A stretch of DNA of 64,000 bases from Streptomyces sp. NBC_01454 (GTDB lineage: Bacteria; Actinomycetota; Actinomycetes; Streptomycetales; Streptomycetaceae), in NCBI RefSeq assembly GCF_036227565.1, contig NZ_CP109460.1, forward strand, positions 2,418,001-2,482,000. The letters run 5' to 3'. The notes under the pieces are model-generated. The model did not search any database, was not told where the DNA came from, and worked only from the letters and a program-made list of their open reading frames with translations. Position numbers and translations under genes: made by a program. Below, piece after piece: positions 30,513 through 39,186 of this stretch (positions within the stretch are counted from its first letter, which is position 1; each line of letters opens with the position of its first letter).

Positions 30513-31313
30513 TCAGCCCGCGGCCGGGGCCGTCGGGGCCGCGGAGGCGACCGTTCCCGCGTCACCGGTCCCGGTCTCCGTCGCCCGCTCGGCCTCGACC
30601 TCGGCCTTGACCATCTTCTCCATCGGCTCCGCGCAGCTTCCGCCCCCGATCACCATTGCCAGCAGGATGGCCACCAGCGTCAGCACGGTCCCCAGCCAGA
30701 CCATCGTGTGCACCGGAATCGTGTACGCGCCGATCGCCTTCAGCACGCACTCGGTCAGCAGCACGGTCCCCCAGATCAGCGAGAACCTCCGCTCGGCCCG
30801 GCGGAACCGGGCGGACCCGGCCATCAGACGGTCCCAGGCGGCCTCGCCGGCCGGGGCGCCCTTCGTCACGAACGGCTTGAGACCGGCGGTCAACAGCGGC
30901 TTCCCCAGGTACACGGAAACGATCATCGAGATCCCGATGGCGCTGCTCGTCACGCTGTCCTTGGCGAGCATCAGCCGCGGATCACCGGTCATCGTGCTGG
31001 TGGCCAGGCCCACGACGTTGACGACGAGCATCAGCATCGCGAGGCCGTTGACGCCGGTGCGCCGCACCAGGCTCCAGACCGTACGCAGCGCCGGCACCAC
31101 GCTGCTCCAGGCCAGCGCGGCCACCTGGCTCAGCCCGAAGCCGTCGTTGAGGACGTAGTACATGGCCAGCGGAATGCCCGCGTCCACGACCACCGGCAGC
31201 AGGCTCTGCACCAGCGCATTGGGTGCCTTGGCGTCCCCGGCGCCCGCACTCCCGCCCCGGCTCCCACCGTCACCCTTGCTCTGACTGTGGCTCTGGCTCT
31301 GGCTCTGGCTCAT
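30513..31313 (-). CDS. VC0807-like integral membrane protein
   Basis: A 266-residue membrane protein with about six helices: for example VVVDAGIPLAMYYVLNDGFG, LAMLMLVVNVVGLATS and TMVWLGTVLTLVAILLAMVI. ATG at 31313 has GGGGGAG six bases upstream. The N-terminus is a Ser-Gln/His low-complexity tract (SQSQSQSHSQS) encoded by a CTCTGG hexamer repeat, so it may vary in length. The family (VC0807-type, also seen as TMEM-like transporters of unknown function) has the motif ALVVPALRTVWSL and LAKDSVTSSAIG. No function is known, and no partner gene is evident. Confidence 0.75.
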   Translation of the reverse strand: MSQSQSQSHSQSKGDGGSRGGSAGAGDAKAPNALVQSLLPVVVDAGIPLAMYYVLNDGFGLSQVAALAWSSVVPALRTVWSLVRRTGVNGLAMLMLVVNVVGLATSTMTGDPRLMLAKDSVTSSAIGISMIVSVYLGKPLLTAGLKPFVTKGAPAGEAAWDRLMAGSARFRRAERRFSLIWGTVLLTECVLKAIGAYTIPVHTMVWLGTVLTLVAILLAMVIGGGSCAEPMEKMVKAEVEAERATETGTGDAGTVASAAPTAPAAG

Positions 31314-31472
31314 GGTGGCTCCCCCGAGTTGCTCTCTGACGGCGTCTTCCTCTGTGCCTTCAGCTTCGGGCACGGCCGCCCCGCGCAACAGACTCGACCG
31401 TCCCGGCTTCCGCATGACATTTGTCAGTGCTCAGGTGTCAGTGCCCAGGTGCCAGCACGCAGTGGTCCGGGC

Positions 31473-31805
31473 TCAGTTCCGCGCGACGCGCAGCGCATCA
31501 CTCAGCGCTTCGGCCAACCGCCGCGAAAGGAAGCGGAACTCGCGGTCCGGCACCTTCGGATCGGCGTGCATCGCCCGCGCGTGGCGCAGTAGTTCCTCGC
31601 CGATGTCGAGCTGCATCTCCTCGATGCTGTCGGCGAGATCGGAGACCGGGCCGCCCTCACCGTCCGTGATGACGAGGCAGGGCCGGTCGTCCGGCGTGGT
31701 CCACGGCAGCAACCTCACCTGCGTCGTGGAAGGCACAGAAAACGCGGAAGGCGCAGAAGGTGCAGAAGGTTCGGGACGTTCGCATCGTGGCGGTTCATTC
31801 ATCAT
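31473..31805 (-). CDS. Small hypothetical protein of XRE/DUF397 neighbourhood
   Basis: A 110-residue protein. After a disordered Ser/Pro-rich start it reads VRLLPWTTPDDRPCLVITDG, then VSDLADSIEEMQLDIGEELLRHARAM and FRFLSRRLAEALSDALRVARN. I recall very similar small proteins commonly adjacent to Streptomyces XRE/DUF397 pairs. They are probably regulators or partners, but have no defined activity. It is divergent from the XRE gene with an 87-bp shared region. ATG 31805 and ATG 31802 are both possible. Confidence 0.72.
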   Translation of the reverse strand: MMNEPPRCERPEPSAPSAPSAFSVPSTTQVRLLPWTTPDDRPCLVITDGEGGPVSDLADSIEEMQLDIGEELLRHARAMHADPKVPDREFRFLSRRLAEALSDALRVARN

Positions 31806-31892
31806 GCGGACAAGCCTCGCCGTACGGATCTAGCCTGGCCATCGAACGGCACCTACTGTGCGCTACCACTCCGCAACTGTGCGAGGTGTGCA

Positions 31893-32708
31893 ATGCCCCA
31901 GAACAACGAACCGCCCGTCAGCCTCAAGATCTTCGGGAAGCAGTCCCGGTTCCTGCGCGAGCAACGCGGCATGACCCGCCGTGAACTGGCCGCGCTCATC
32001 CCCTACTCCGACTCCCAGATCGCCATGGTCGAACGCGGTGAGCGGCCACCGAAGCCGGGTTACGTCGACGCGGTGGACGCGGCGCTCGGCGCGGGCGGCG
32101 TGCTGCGCGTACTGATCCCCGACGTGGCGGAGAAGCACCATCCGGCGTGGGCCGAGGAGTACGTGAAGTTGCAGGCGGAGGCGTTGGCGCTGCATTCCTA
32201 CTGCACGCACCTGACGCACGGTCTGCTGCAGACCGAGGCATACGCCCGTGCCGTGTTCCGCTGCCTGCGCCCCAGCATGGACGACGAGGAGATCGAGAAG
32301 TCCGTCCAAGCGCGGCTCGTTACACAGAAACTGCTGACCCGCAGGCCAGCCTGTCGGATCACCTTCATCCTGGAAGAGCCCTTGCTGCGCAGGAAGATCG
32401 GTGGACAAGTGGTCTGGGATGATCAGTTGAGGCACCTTCTCAAGCTCTCCGAGCTGCACAATGTCCAGCTCCAGGTCATGCCGCTCGGTCGTGAGAATCA
32501 CGCAGGGCTGGATGGTCCACTTACCTTGCTGGAGACTGTGGCCCACCACACCATTGGCTACGTGGAAGGCCAACGGGGCAGCTACTTCCTCACGGACCCC
32601 GATGACATCAGCGTGCTGAGTCACAGGTACGGGACAATCCGATCCCAGGCCCTCGACGCCGAGGCGTCGCGAGCCCTCATTCAGCGTCTGCTGACAGGAG
32701 AGGCATGA
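31893..32708 (+). CDS. XRE-family regulator with DUF5753 (second WhiJ-like copy)
   Basis: A 271-residue paralogue of the 6320-7144 regulator. The HTH is LREQRGMTRRELAALIPYSDSQIAMVERGER; the DUF5753 region contains LTHGLLQTEAYARAVFRCL and LQVMPLGRENHAGLDGPLTLL. ATG at 31893 is preceded by GAGGTG. The last codons overlap the DUF397 start (ATGA). Unlike the first module, no SpoIIAB-like ATPase is adjacent; a 110-residue helical protein takes that divergent position instead. A probable DNA-binding regulator of development or secondary metabolism; targets unknown. Confidence 0.9.
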   Translation: MPQNNEPPVSLKIFGKQSRFLREQRGMTRRELAALIPYSDSQIAMVERGERPPKPGYVDAVDAALGAGGVLRVLIPDVAEKHHPAWAEEYVKLQAEALALHSYCTHLTHGLLQTEAYARAVFRCLRPSMDDEEIEKSVQARLVTQKLLTRRPACRITFILEEPLLRRKIGGQVVWDDQLRHLLKLSELHNVQLQVMPLGRENHAGLDGPLTLLETVAHHTIGYVEGQRGSYFLTDPDDISVLSHRYGTIRSQALDAEASRALIQRLLTGEA

Positions 32709-32959
32709 ACACCGAACTGGCGTGGTTCAAGAGCAGCTACAGCGGCGGGCAAGACGAATCCTGCGTCGAAGTAGCCGTCGCCTGGCGGAAATCCAGCTAC
32801 AGCGGGAGCGAAGGCGAAGCCTGCATCGAGATATCCGCCTGCCCCCACACCGTCCACATCCGCGACTCCAAGGACACCTCGTTGCCCTCCCTCGCGGTCA
32901 CCCCCACCACCTGGGCTTCGTTCCTCGCGTTCGCGCAGGTCGCGCCGGAAGCCGGCTGA
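32705..32959 (+). CDS. DUF397 small protein with duplicated motif (second copy)
   Basis: An 84-residue partner of the preceding XRE protein, coupled by ATGA. It contains two motif copies: WFKSSYSGGQDESCVEV and WRKSSYSGSEGEACIEI. It ends HIRDSKDTSLPS and ASFLAFAQ. The arrangement is the same as in the copy at 7141-7404, although the sequences differ. Immediately downstream is a 10-bp perfect hairpin, so the pair forms a two-gene transcript. Confidence 0.88.
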   Translation: MNTELAWFKSSYSGGQDESCVEVAVAWRKSSYSGSEGEACIEISACPHTVHIRDSKDTSLPSLAVTPTTWASFLAFAQVAPEAG

Positions 32960-32968
32960 CCGGACACC

Positions 32969-32997
32969 GGTGGGGCGGCACCAGGTTCCGCCCCACC
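32969..32997. terminator. Hairpin terminator after DUF397 gene
   Basis: GGTGGGGCGG and CCGCCCCACC pair perfectly around a 9-base loop, starting 9 bp after the DUF397 stop codon. Confidence 0.75.
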
Positions 32998-33244
32998 GTC
33001 CGCCGGTGATCCGGCCGACCCACCAAAGAACCCGGGAAGAGAACCCCACCCACCTACCGCCGCCCCAACTCCTCACCCCATCGGGTGACTTGGGCGCGAG
33101 AGCGTCCGGAATGCGGTTACGCTCATCGCAGTTCCACTGCGACACCAGCACAGACCCAGCACCGACAACCGCACACAGAACGGCCCCCGGCGGGACGGCA
33201 ATCCCGATCCGAGGGCCTGATCACAAGGAAGCAGTACCTTCCCG

Positions 33245-34084
33245 ATGACTTCAGCGCATTCTAACGCGCCCTCCTCCGCGCCCTCACGCCCTTCCAGCGG
33301 CGTCATCCACATCCGTACGCGCCAGACCTCCCACTTCACCGTCCTCGCCAACCGCCTTGCGCAGCGCGCCGGCAGCGCGGTCACGGTCGGCGTCGCGGCG
33401 TACATCCTGTCCCTCCCCAATGGCGCACCGATCACCATCGACGCGCTCTGCACGCACTTCGCCGAGGGCAAGACCGCACTCGCCGGGGCGCTGCGCGAGC
33501 TGGAGGCCGAGGGCTGGCTGGAGCGCCGCGTCGAGCGCGGGCCGCGGGGCCGGATCGTCACCCGTACGTTCGTCCACGACCTGCCGGGAGCGGCCCGGCA
33601 AGCAGCCACGGGAGCGCCCCCGGAGACATCCGGCCCGGGCGCCCCCGGGGCCGCCGCCGAAGCGCAGCGCCCGCCACGATCAGTGCCCGCGCCGGTCACC
33701 GGCCCACCCTCGCCGCAAGCGGCGGAGCTCCTCACCGCCCTCCCCCACCGCGACCGCCGGCTGCTCCTCTCCGAGCGGGAGATCACGGCGCTCACCCCGG
33801 CCGTCACGGACTGGCTCGACCGAGGTGCGGCCCCACAGGAGATCACCGAGGCCCTGACCAGCGGCCTGCCCGCCCGCCTCACGCGCCGCCCGGCCCGCCT
33901 CCTCGCCCACCGCCTCTCCGCCCTGCGCCCGCCGCCCCGCACGGCCCCGCCCGCACAGCCCGGCCGCCCACCCGTCGTGCCCCTCCAGAACTGCGAAGGC
34001 TGCGACCGCGCTTTTCGCGCCGACCGTCCCGGGCACTGCCGCGACTGTCGCTCTGCCTCGCCGGAGGTGTGGTGTGCCGCATGA
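33245..34084 (+). CDS. Winged-helix DNA-binding protein with C-terminal zinc ribbon
   Basis: A 279-residue protein. The N-terminal winged helix reads IHIRTRQTSHFTVLANRLAQ, then ITIDALCTHFAEGKTALAGALRELEAEGWLERR, as in replication-initiator or MarR-like folds. A Pro/Ala-rich linker of about 60 residues follows, then a second helical part (LLLSEREITALTPAVTDWL). The C-terminus has NCEGCDRAFRADRPGHCRDC, a CxxC...CxxC zinc-ribbon candidate. Streptomyces genomes hold many such uncharacterised helix-turn-helix proteins. The ribosome-binding site is distant (GGAAG about 13 bases upstream, inside a small hairpin), so the start may be regulated or wrong. Confidence 0.75.
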   Translation: MTSAHSNAPSSAPSRPSSGVIHIRTRQTSHFTVLANRLAQRAGSAVTVGVAAYILSLPNGAPITIDALCTHFAEGKTALAGALRELEAEGWLERRVERGPRGRIVTRTFVHDLPGAARQAATGAPPETSGPGAPGAAAEAQRPPRSVPAPVTGPPSPQAAELLTALPHRDRRLLLSEREITALTPAVTDWLDRGAAPQEITEALTSGLPARLTRRPARLLAHRLSALRPPPRTAPPAQPGRPPVVPLQNCEGCDRAFRADRPGHCRDCRSASPEVWCAA

Positions 34085-34181
34085 CACGAACCGCGCCACG
34101 GGTGCCGTCAGGATTCCCGGCAGCTGTGGAAGGCGCGCGAGTAGGCTGGGACGCCCGGCAGAGCGAGGAGACGAGTTCCGC

Positions 34182-34547
34182 ATGAGCAGCCAACCAGTGC
34201 ACAGCGACGGTCCCCTCATGCCGATGCCTGATCTGACCCTCCCGGCCCTGCGCTCGGCGGTCGCCGCACTGGCCCCCGCCAAGCTGCCGGAGCTGGTCGA
34301 GGAGATGCAGCAGGCATTCGACCGGGCGGGCCAGGACGGCAGCACGGCACCGATCCGCATGTTCTACCGTCGCTGGGCCATCTTCGTCGCCATCGAGCGT
34401 GATCCGGCCAGAGCAGCCCGATTCCACGCGGCGGAACAAGTGCTGGAGTCCAGCGAGGCCGGAGACGAAAGACAGGACGCCGTTCGACTGATCGGGAGCA
34501 TCGTGCGCACCGCGCAGTGTGAGGTCGAGGCGCTGGAGGCCGGGTGA
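34182..34547 (+). CDS. DUF6247-like antitoxin-type protein
   Basis: A 121-residue acidic protein, MSSQPVHSDGPLMPMPDL..., with the helical core LAPAKLPELVEEMQQAFDRA and IRMFYRRWAIFVAIERDPARAARFHAAEQVLES, resembling the actinomycete DUF6247 family, often found 5' of small RelE-like toxin genes. GAGGAG is 12 bases upstream of the ATG. The stop overlaps the next start (GTGA), the typical toxin-antitoxin spacing. The downstream toxin reading frame is broken, so this may be an orphan antitoxin. Confidence 0.65.
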   Translation: MSSQPVHSDGPLMPMPDLTLPALRSAVAALAPAKLPELVEEMQQAFDRAGQDGSTAPIRMFYRRWAIFVAIERDPARAARFHAAEQVLESSEAGDERQDAVRLIGSIVRTAQCEVEALEAG

Positions 34548-34807
34548 GCACGTGGACGTGGGAGTACGAACCCGACGACTACGGTGACAGCCTGCCGCCA
34601 TCGGTCAGAGCAGAGACCGAACGGATCTGCGCCGAGCTCGCCGTCGTCAACTCGATGATCTACTGAGAAGGCGCTGCCTACCAAGGACCGTCGCCGGGGC
34701 TTCGGGTCGAGCACGGAAGGACGTCCGGGGGCCGATATCTCATGCTGAGCTATCTGACGGACGTGCGCGGGGAACGCATCGTGGTGGTCAGCGTCTCCTG
34801 TCTGTGA
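34544..34807 (+). pseudogene. RelE-like toxin gene with in-frame stop
   Basis: From GTG 34544 (overlapping the DUF6247 stop) the frame reads VSTWTWEYEPDDYGDSLPPS to NSMIY, then meets TGA at 34664-34666. The same frame continues EGAAYQGPSPGLRVEHGRTS to RYLMLSYLTDVRGERIVVVS and ends at 34807. The part after the stop is clearly toxin-like and in frame. The intact product would be 87 residues, whereas only 40 can now be made. The 4-bp overlap and the DUF6247 partner support a former toxin-antitoxin pair. Alternatives are stop-codon readthrough or a sequencing error. Confidence 0.7.
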
Positions 34808-34945
34808 ACCACCTGGGCAGGTCCAGCCGGACCTACGCCTCTGCCCGCGCCTGCCGCCGAGCGATGCAGGTGGCGGAGCCAGGGACGCGGAAGCGCACCC
34901 GCAGAGCTGCGCGGCAGGGGCCAGGACACCAGGGGAGGGCAGCCC

Positions 34946-35195
34946 ATGAGGGTGCAGAAGGAGAGCCCGGTGCAGACCGTAGAGATGTGGCGATTCGAGG
35001 AAATCGACGCGGTACGCCCAGGCGGGAATCCCGTACTACCTCATCGTCAACCCCATAGAGTGCAAGTGCCTGCTCTACTTGCTGCCGAGCGGTGCGCACT
35101 ACCGGGCGTCGTTGGAGGCCGATTTCGGTGAGCCGGTGCCGATCCGTGCCCCGGTCGACGCCGCGCTCGACACCACGGTGCTCTACACCTACTGA
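34946..35195 (+). pseudogene. Uma2-family endonuclease remnant (frameshifted, N-terminus missing)
   Basis: The frame ending at 35195 reads SRKSTRYAQAGIPYYLIVNP, then LLYLLPSGAHYRASLEADFGEPVPIRAPVDAALDTT (in parts). This is the C-terminal third of a Uma2/DUF820 restriction-like nuclease. Just upstream, a different frame reads VQTVEMW, matching the VEVVSPDSR strand that precedes the domain, so a frameshift near 34990 joins them. The first 100 or so residues are absent. It follows the broken toxin gene, so the whole 34544-35195 stretch is decayed. Confidence 0.6.
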
Positions 35196-35208
35196 AGCCC
35201 CCGACCCG

Positions 35209-36339
35209 CTACGCCTCCGCCCGCGCCCGCCGCTCCGTGGTGGCGATGGTGGCCGAGCCGACCACCCGGGTGCCGTCGTAGAGGACGATCGCCTGGCCGG
35301 GGGCCACGCCGCGGACCGGTTCGGTGAAGGAGACCCGGAGCTCGGTGCCGTCGACCAGATCGGCCGTGACCTCGGTCTCGCCGCCGTGGGCGCGCAGCTG
35401 GGCGGTGTACGTGGCGGGGCCGGCCGTCGGGGGGCGGCCGCACCAGCGGGGGCGGATGGCGGTCAGGGCCGTGACGTCGAGGGCTTCGACGGGGCCGACG
35501 GTGACGGTGTTGTCGACCGGGGAGATGTCGAGGACGTAGCGCGGCTTGCCGTCGGGGGCCGGGTGGCCGATGCGCAGGCCCTTGCGCTGACCGATGGTGA
35601 AGCCGTAGGCGCCCTCGTGCGTGCCGAGGCGGTTGCCTGACTCGTCGACGATGTCGCCCTCGGCCGCGCCGAGCCGCTTGGCGAGGAAGCCCTGGGTGTC
35701 GCCGTCGGCGATGAAGCAGATGTCGTGGCTGTCGGGCTTCTTGGCGACGAACAGGCCGCGGCGGGCGGCCTCTTCGCGGATCTCGGCCTTGGTGGTGAGG
35801 GTGTCGCCGAGCGGGAACATGGCGTGCGCCAGCTGGCGGTCGTCGAGGACGCCGAGGACGTAGGACTGATCCTTGGCCATGTCGGAGGCGCGGTGCAGCT
35901 CGCGGGTGCCGTCCTCGCACCGGACGACCGTGGCGTAGTGGCCGGTGCAGACGGCGTCGAAGCCCAGGGCCAGGGCCTTGTCCAGGAGCGCGGCGAACTT
36001 GATCTTCTCGTTGCAGCGCAGGCAGGGGTTCGGGGTGCGGCCGGCCTCGTACTCGGCGATGAAGTCGTCGACGACGTCCTCACGGAAGCGTTCGGCGAGG
36101 TCCCAGACGTAGAAGGGGATGCCGATGACATCAGCGGCGCGGCGGGCGTCGTGCGAGTCCTCGATGGTGCAGCAGCCGCGGGCGCCGGTGCGGAAGGACT
36201 TGGGGTTCTCGGAGAGCGCGAGATGCACGCCGGTCACATCGTGGCCGGCCTCGGCGGCGCGGGCCGCGGCGACGGCGGAATCGACACCGCCGGACATGGC
36301 GGCGAGTACGCGGAGGCGGCGGGGGGCGTCATCAGTCAT
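35209..36339 (-). CDS. mnmA: tRNA-specific 2-thiouridylase MnmA
   Basis: A 376-residue tRNA-modifying enzyme that installs the 2-thio group on U34. It has the PP-loop SGGVDS (16-21), the catalytic Cys pair context ([12 protein letters not shown] and [10 protein letters not shown]), and the [16 protein letters not shown] motif. ATG at 36339 gives [21 protein letters not shown]. Sulfur comes from a cysteine desulfurase, and one is encoded 0.8 kb downstream in the same direction at 37135-38304, with an amidase gene between on the opposite strand. The start faces the divergent amidase start only 54 bp away. Confidence 0.97.
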   Translation of the reverse strand: MTDDAPRRLRVLAAMSGGVDSAVAAARAAEAGHDVTGVHLALSENPKSFRTGARGCCTIEDSHDARRAADVIGIPFYVWDLAERFREDVVDDFIAEYEAGRTPNPCLRCNEKIKFAALLDKALALGFDAVCTGHYATVVRCEDGTRELHRASDMAKDQSYVLGVLDDRQLAHAMFPLGDTLTTKAEIREEAARRGLFVAKKPDSHDICFIADGDTQGFLAKRLGAAEGDIVDESGNRLGTHEGAYGFTIGQRKGLRIGHPAPDGKPRYVLDISPVDNTVTVGPVEALDVTALTAIRPRWCGRPPTAGPATYTAQLRAHGGETEVTADLVDGTELRVSFTEPVRGVAPGQAIVLYDGTRVVGSATIATTERRARAEA

Positions 36340-36393
36340 AACCCGTCCAGGGTAGACGGAACCGCCGACCGGGCGGAAAGCGTTGATCAGCGC

Positions 36394-37122
36394 ATGGGGA
36401 AAAGTGACGGGGAGCACGGTGACGGGGGTGGCGGCGAGGGGGCCGCGCCCGGGGTGACGCGGCGGCGGGCGCTGTGGATCGGGGGCGGCTCGGTGGTGGC
36501 CGCCGGGGCCGCGGCCGTCGCGGCACGGGACGAGCTGGCGCGCTGGTGGTGGCGGCTCCCGTGGAACGACAAGCCGCGGACGGCGGGCGAGGTCGACTTC
36601 CGGGGCGCGCGGTGGGTCGCGGCGTCCCCGGAGAACTACCGGCGGGCCGACCGGCCGGCGGACTACGGGATCGACCGGGTGGTCGTCCATGTCGTCCAGG
36701 GCAGCTTCGCGACCGCGCTGAAGGTCTTCCAGGATCCGGATCATGAGGCGGGCGCCCATTACGTCGTCCGCAAGGACGGATACCTCGCCCAGATGGTCCG
36801 TGAACTGGATGTGGCCTTCCATGCCGGGAACCGCGGCTACAACGAGCGGAGCATCGGGATCGAGCACGAGGGGTTCGTGGACCGGCCGGAATCCTTCACC
36901 GCTGCCATGTACGCGTCGTCGGCGCGGCTGACGGCGGGGATCTGCCGGCACTACGGCTTCCCGGCCGACCGGGAGCACATCGTGGGGCATGTGGAGGTGC
37001 CCGGGACGGATCACACCGACCCGGGGCCGCACTGGGACTGGGACCGCTATCTGCGGCTGGTCCGGGCCGAGCTGCACCGGGCCGCACGGGCGACGGAGCG
37101 GCCGCCCGCACGGAAGGCTTAG
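36394..37122 (+). CDS. Tat-exported N-acetylmuramoyl-L-alanine amidase (Amidase_2)
   Basis: A 242-residue enzyme. After a short acidic leader comes the Tat motif [11 protein letters not shown] and a hydrophobic stretch. The amidase_2/PGRP domain, from about residue 75, keeps the zinc ligands: His in VVVHVVQGS, His/Asp near [14 protein letters not shown], and the Glu in GIEHEGF. It likely cleaves peptidoglycan cross-links outside the membrane. ATG at 36394 is separated from the divergent mnmA by 54 bp. It ends 12 bp from the convergent desulfurase gene, with a 6-bp hairpin whose arms contain both stop codons. Confidence 0.92.
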   Translation: MGKSDGEHGDGGGGEGAAPGVTRRRALWIGGGSVVAAGAAAVAARDELARWWWRLPWNDKPRTAGEVDFRGARWVAASPENYRRADRPADYGIDRVVVHVVQGSFATALKVFQDPDHEAGAHYVVRKDGYLAQMVRELDVAFHAGNRGYNERSIGIEHEGFVDRPESFTAAMYASSARLTAGICRHYGFPADREHIVGHVEVPGTDHTDPGPHWDWDRYLRLVRAELHRAARATERPPARKA

Positions 37123-37137
37123 GGCGGAGAGGCCCTA
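37120..37137. terminator. Small hairpin joining two convergent stop codons
   Basis: TAGGGC and GCCCTA flank a 6-base loop. The left arm contains the amidase TAG and the right arm contains, on the other strand, the desulfurase TAG. It is short, so termination function is uncertain. Confidence 0.4.
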
Positions 37138-38304
37138 GCTGAGGCCCGCGCTCCGCGCCCGTTCCACGACCGGGCCGATGGCCTGGGCCAGGGCCGCCAC
37201 GTCGTCCGCCGTGGAGGTGTGGCCCAGGGAGAACCGCAGGGTGCCGCGGGCCAGCTGCGGGGACATGCCGGTGGCGAGCAGGACGTGGCTGGGCTGGGCG
37301 ACGCCGGCGGTGCAGGCGGAGCCCGTGGAGCAGGCGATGCCCTGGGCGTCCAGGAGGAGCAGCAGGGAGTCGCCCTCGCAGCCGGGGAAGGAGAAGTGGG
37401 CGTTGGCGGGGAGCCGGCCGGCCGGGTCGGGGTCGCCGCCGAGGACGGCGTCCGGGGCGGCGGCGCGCACCGCCTTGACCAGGTCGTCGCGCAGCGCGCC
37501 GATGTCGCGGGCGAAGTCCGCGCGGCGGGTGACGGCGCTGTGGCCGGCGGCCGCGAAGGCGGCGATGGCGGGGGTGTCGAGGGTGCCGGAGCGCACCTGC
37601 CGCTCCTGGCCGCCGCCGTGCAGCACCGGCACCGGGGCGTACTCACGGCCCAGCAGCAGGGCGCCGATGCCGTACGGGCCGCCGATCTTGTGGCCGGAGA
37701 CCGTCATCGCGGCGAGCCCGGAGGCGGCGAAGTCGACCTCCAGCTGGCCGACGGCCTGCACCGCGTCCGCATGCAGCGGAATCCCGAACTCCGCGGCCAC
37801 GTCGGCGAGTTCACGGACCGGCTGGACGGTGCCGATCTCGTTGTTGGCCCACATGACCGTGGCGAGCGCGACATCGGCGGGGTTGCGGGCGATGGCCTCG
37901 CGCAGCGCGCCGGCATGCACCCGGCCGTAGCTGTCGACCGGCAGCCATTCGACCCGGGCGCCCTCGTGCTCGGCGAGCCACTCCACGGCGTCGAGGACGG
38001 CGTGGTGCTCGACGGGGCTGGCGAGGACGCGGGTACGGGACGCGTCGGCGGCCCGGCGCGCCCAGTACAGGCCCTTGACCGCGAGGTTGTCGGCCTCGGT
38101 GCCGCCCGCGGTGAAGACGATCTCGCTCGGGCGGGCGCCGAGGGAGGCGGCGAGGGACTCGCGCGCCTCCTCGACGGTGCGCCGGGCCCGCCGGCCGTCG
38201 GCGTGCAGCGAAGACGCATTGCCGGTGACGGTCAGCTGGGCGGTCATCGCCTGCACCGCCTCCGGGAGCATCGGGGTGGTGGCGGCGTGGTCGAGGTAAA
38301 CCAT
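37135..38304 (-). CDS. Cysteine desulfurase (IscS/NifS class)
   Basis: A 389-residue PLP enzyme with [11 protein letters not shown] at the N-terminus, the Schiff-base Lys in [10 protein letters not shown], and the catalytic Cys loop [11 protein letters not shown]. The class I-type loop fits IscS-like proteins that deliver sulfur to MnmA. Its physical association with mnmA supports that pairing. ATG at 38304 has no strong ribosome-binding site; a GTG lies nine bases upstream. It is divergent from the truncated hydrolase across a 216-bp gap. The S. coelicolor-type order mnmA-desulfurase is kept with an amidase inserted. Confidence 0.95.
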   Translation of the reverse strand: MVYLDHAATTPMLPEAVQAMTAQLTVTGNASSLHADGRRARRTVEEARESLAASLGARPSEIVFTAGGTEADNLAVKGLYWARRAADASRTRVLASPVEHHAVLDAVEWLAEHEGARVEWLPVDSYGRVHAGALREAIARNPADVALATVMWANNEIGTVQPVRELADVAAEFGIPLHADAVQAVGQLEVDFAASGLAAMTVSGHKIGGPYGIGALLLGREYAPVPVLHGGGQERQVRSGTLDTPAIAAFAAAGHSAVTRRADFARDIGALRDDLVKAVRAAAPDAVLGGDPDPAGRLPANAHFSFPGCEGDSLLLLLDAQGIACSTGSACTAGVAQPSHVLLATGMSPQLARGTLRFSLGHTSTADDVAALAQAIGPVVERARSAGLS

Positions 38305-38499
38305 GGTGCGCACGATTCTACGAGCTGGCGCGACGGGCTCCGGGGGCGCATCCGCAGCGCGCGGAAGCTTGGCGTGCCGGGGCGTGGGTTCGCCGGGCCG
38401 GGACGCGGTGCGGGGCGCGGCGCCGGGCGGCCCGCACCCGCTCTCCGCCCTCGACACCTCTCGACACCCCTCGACGCCCCTGTAAGGAGTAACTAGCCT

Positions 38500-38527
38500 G
38501 ACGGTCATGACTGGACGGTCATGACTG
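38500..38527. repeat. 14-bp exact tandem duplication at a start codon
   Basis: GACGGTCATGACTG occurs twice in tandem (38500-38513 and 38514-38527). It duplicates the ATG of the downstream hydrolase: the first ATG is followed within four codons by a TGA that overlaps the second. AAGGAG lies about 20 bases upstream of the first ATG, which is too far for efficient initiation. Confidence 0.85.
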
Positions 38528-39186
38528 GCTGGGTTCTGGACCGTACGTTCCGCACGGCGTCGGGCGACGAGGCGCGATGGGCCGCGCTGGGGGCCGGGCA
38601 GGATGTGTCGCTCGGCGCCCAGGCGCGCGTCTTCACGGAACTGCTGGCGCACTGGGAGCCGGCCGGGACCGGGACCGGGCCGGCCGTGGTGGCGCACGAC
38701 TTCGGCGGCTGTGTGGCCTTGCGGGCGCATCTGCTGGGCACGCACCGCGAGGTGTTCGGGCAGCTGCCGCCGGAGCTCCACCGGGCGCTGGTGCGGGAGT
38801 ACGTGTCCTCCGCGAGTCACGCCGGGCTGCCCCCGGCCGTCCTCGACCGGCTGGTCGAGCCCTGGTGCACGGACGAGGGGCAGCCGGCGTTCTACCGGCA
38901 GATCGGGCAGAACGACCAGCGGTTCACCGACGAGATCCAGGAGCGGTACGGCGAGCTCGCGCTGCCCGCGCTGATCTGCTGGGGCACCCGGGACACCTGG
39001 ATTCCGCCCGCCAGGGGCCGTGAACTGGCGGCGCGCATCCCGGGCTCCCGGCTGCGGCTGATCGACGGTGCGGGGCATCTGGTGCAGGAGGACGCCCCGG
39101 CGGAACTCACCGCGGCGCTGGGGGAGTTCCTGGGGGAGGACGGCGGGTCGGGCCCCGCGGCGGCTACGGGCCAAGGCGGCGGCTGA
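38521..39186 (+). CDS. Truncated alpha/beta hydrolase
   Basis: A 221-residue protein, [20 protein letters not shown]..., of the haloalkane-dehalogenase/epoxide-hydrolase-like group. Its nucleophile element is AHDFGG (Asp nucleophile) and the C-terminal GAGHLVQED holds the His. Compared with the family it is short. After DEARWAALG it jumps to [14 protein letters not shown], leaving out the oxyanion (HG) strand and about 40 residues. After LRAHLLG it jumps to [10 protein letters not shown], omitting the usual VDPVALAPWG strand. Both gaps are in frame. The enzyme may therefore be inactive. Its 3' end overlaps the giant convergent gene by 23 bp. Confidence 0.72.
   Translation: MTGWVLDRTFRTASGDEARWAALGAGQDVSLGAQARVFTELLAHWEPAGTGTGPAVVAHDFGGCVALRAHLLGTHREVFGQLPPELHRALVREYVSSASHAGLPPAVLDRLVEPWCTDEGQPAFYRQIGQNDQRFTDEIQERYGELALPALICWGTRDTWIPPARGRELAARIPGSRLRLIDGAGHLVQEDAPAELTAALGEFLGEDGGSGPAAATGQGGG

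Noticed and set aside
33227..33242. GGAAG/CTTCC hairpin hiding a ribosome-binding site before the winged-helix gene
   Set aside because: The stem is only five pairs and the spacing is already non-standard; too weak to claim regulation.
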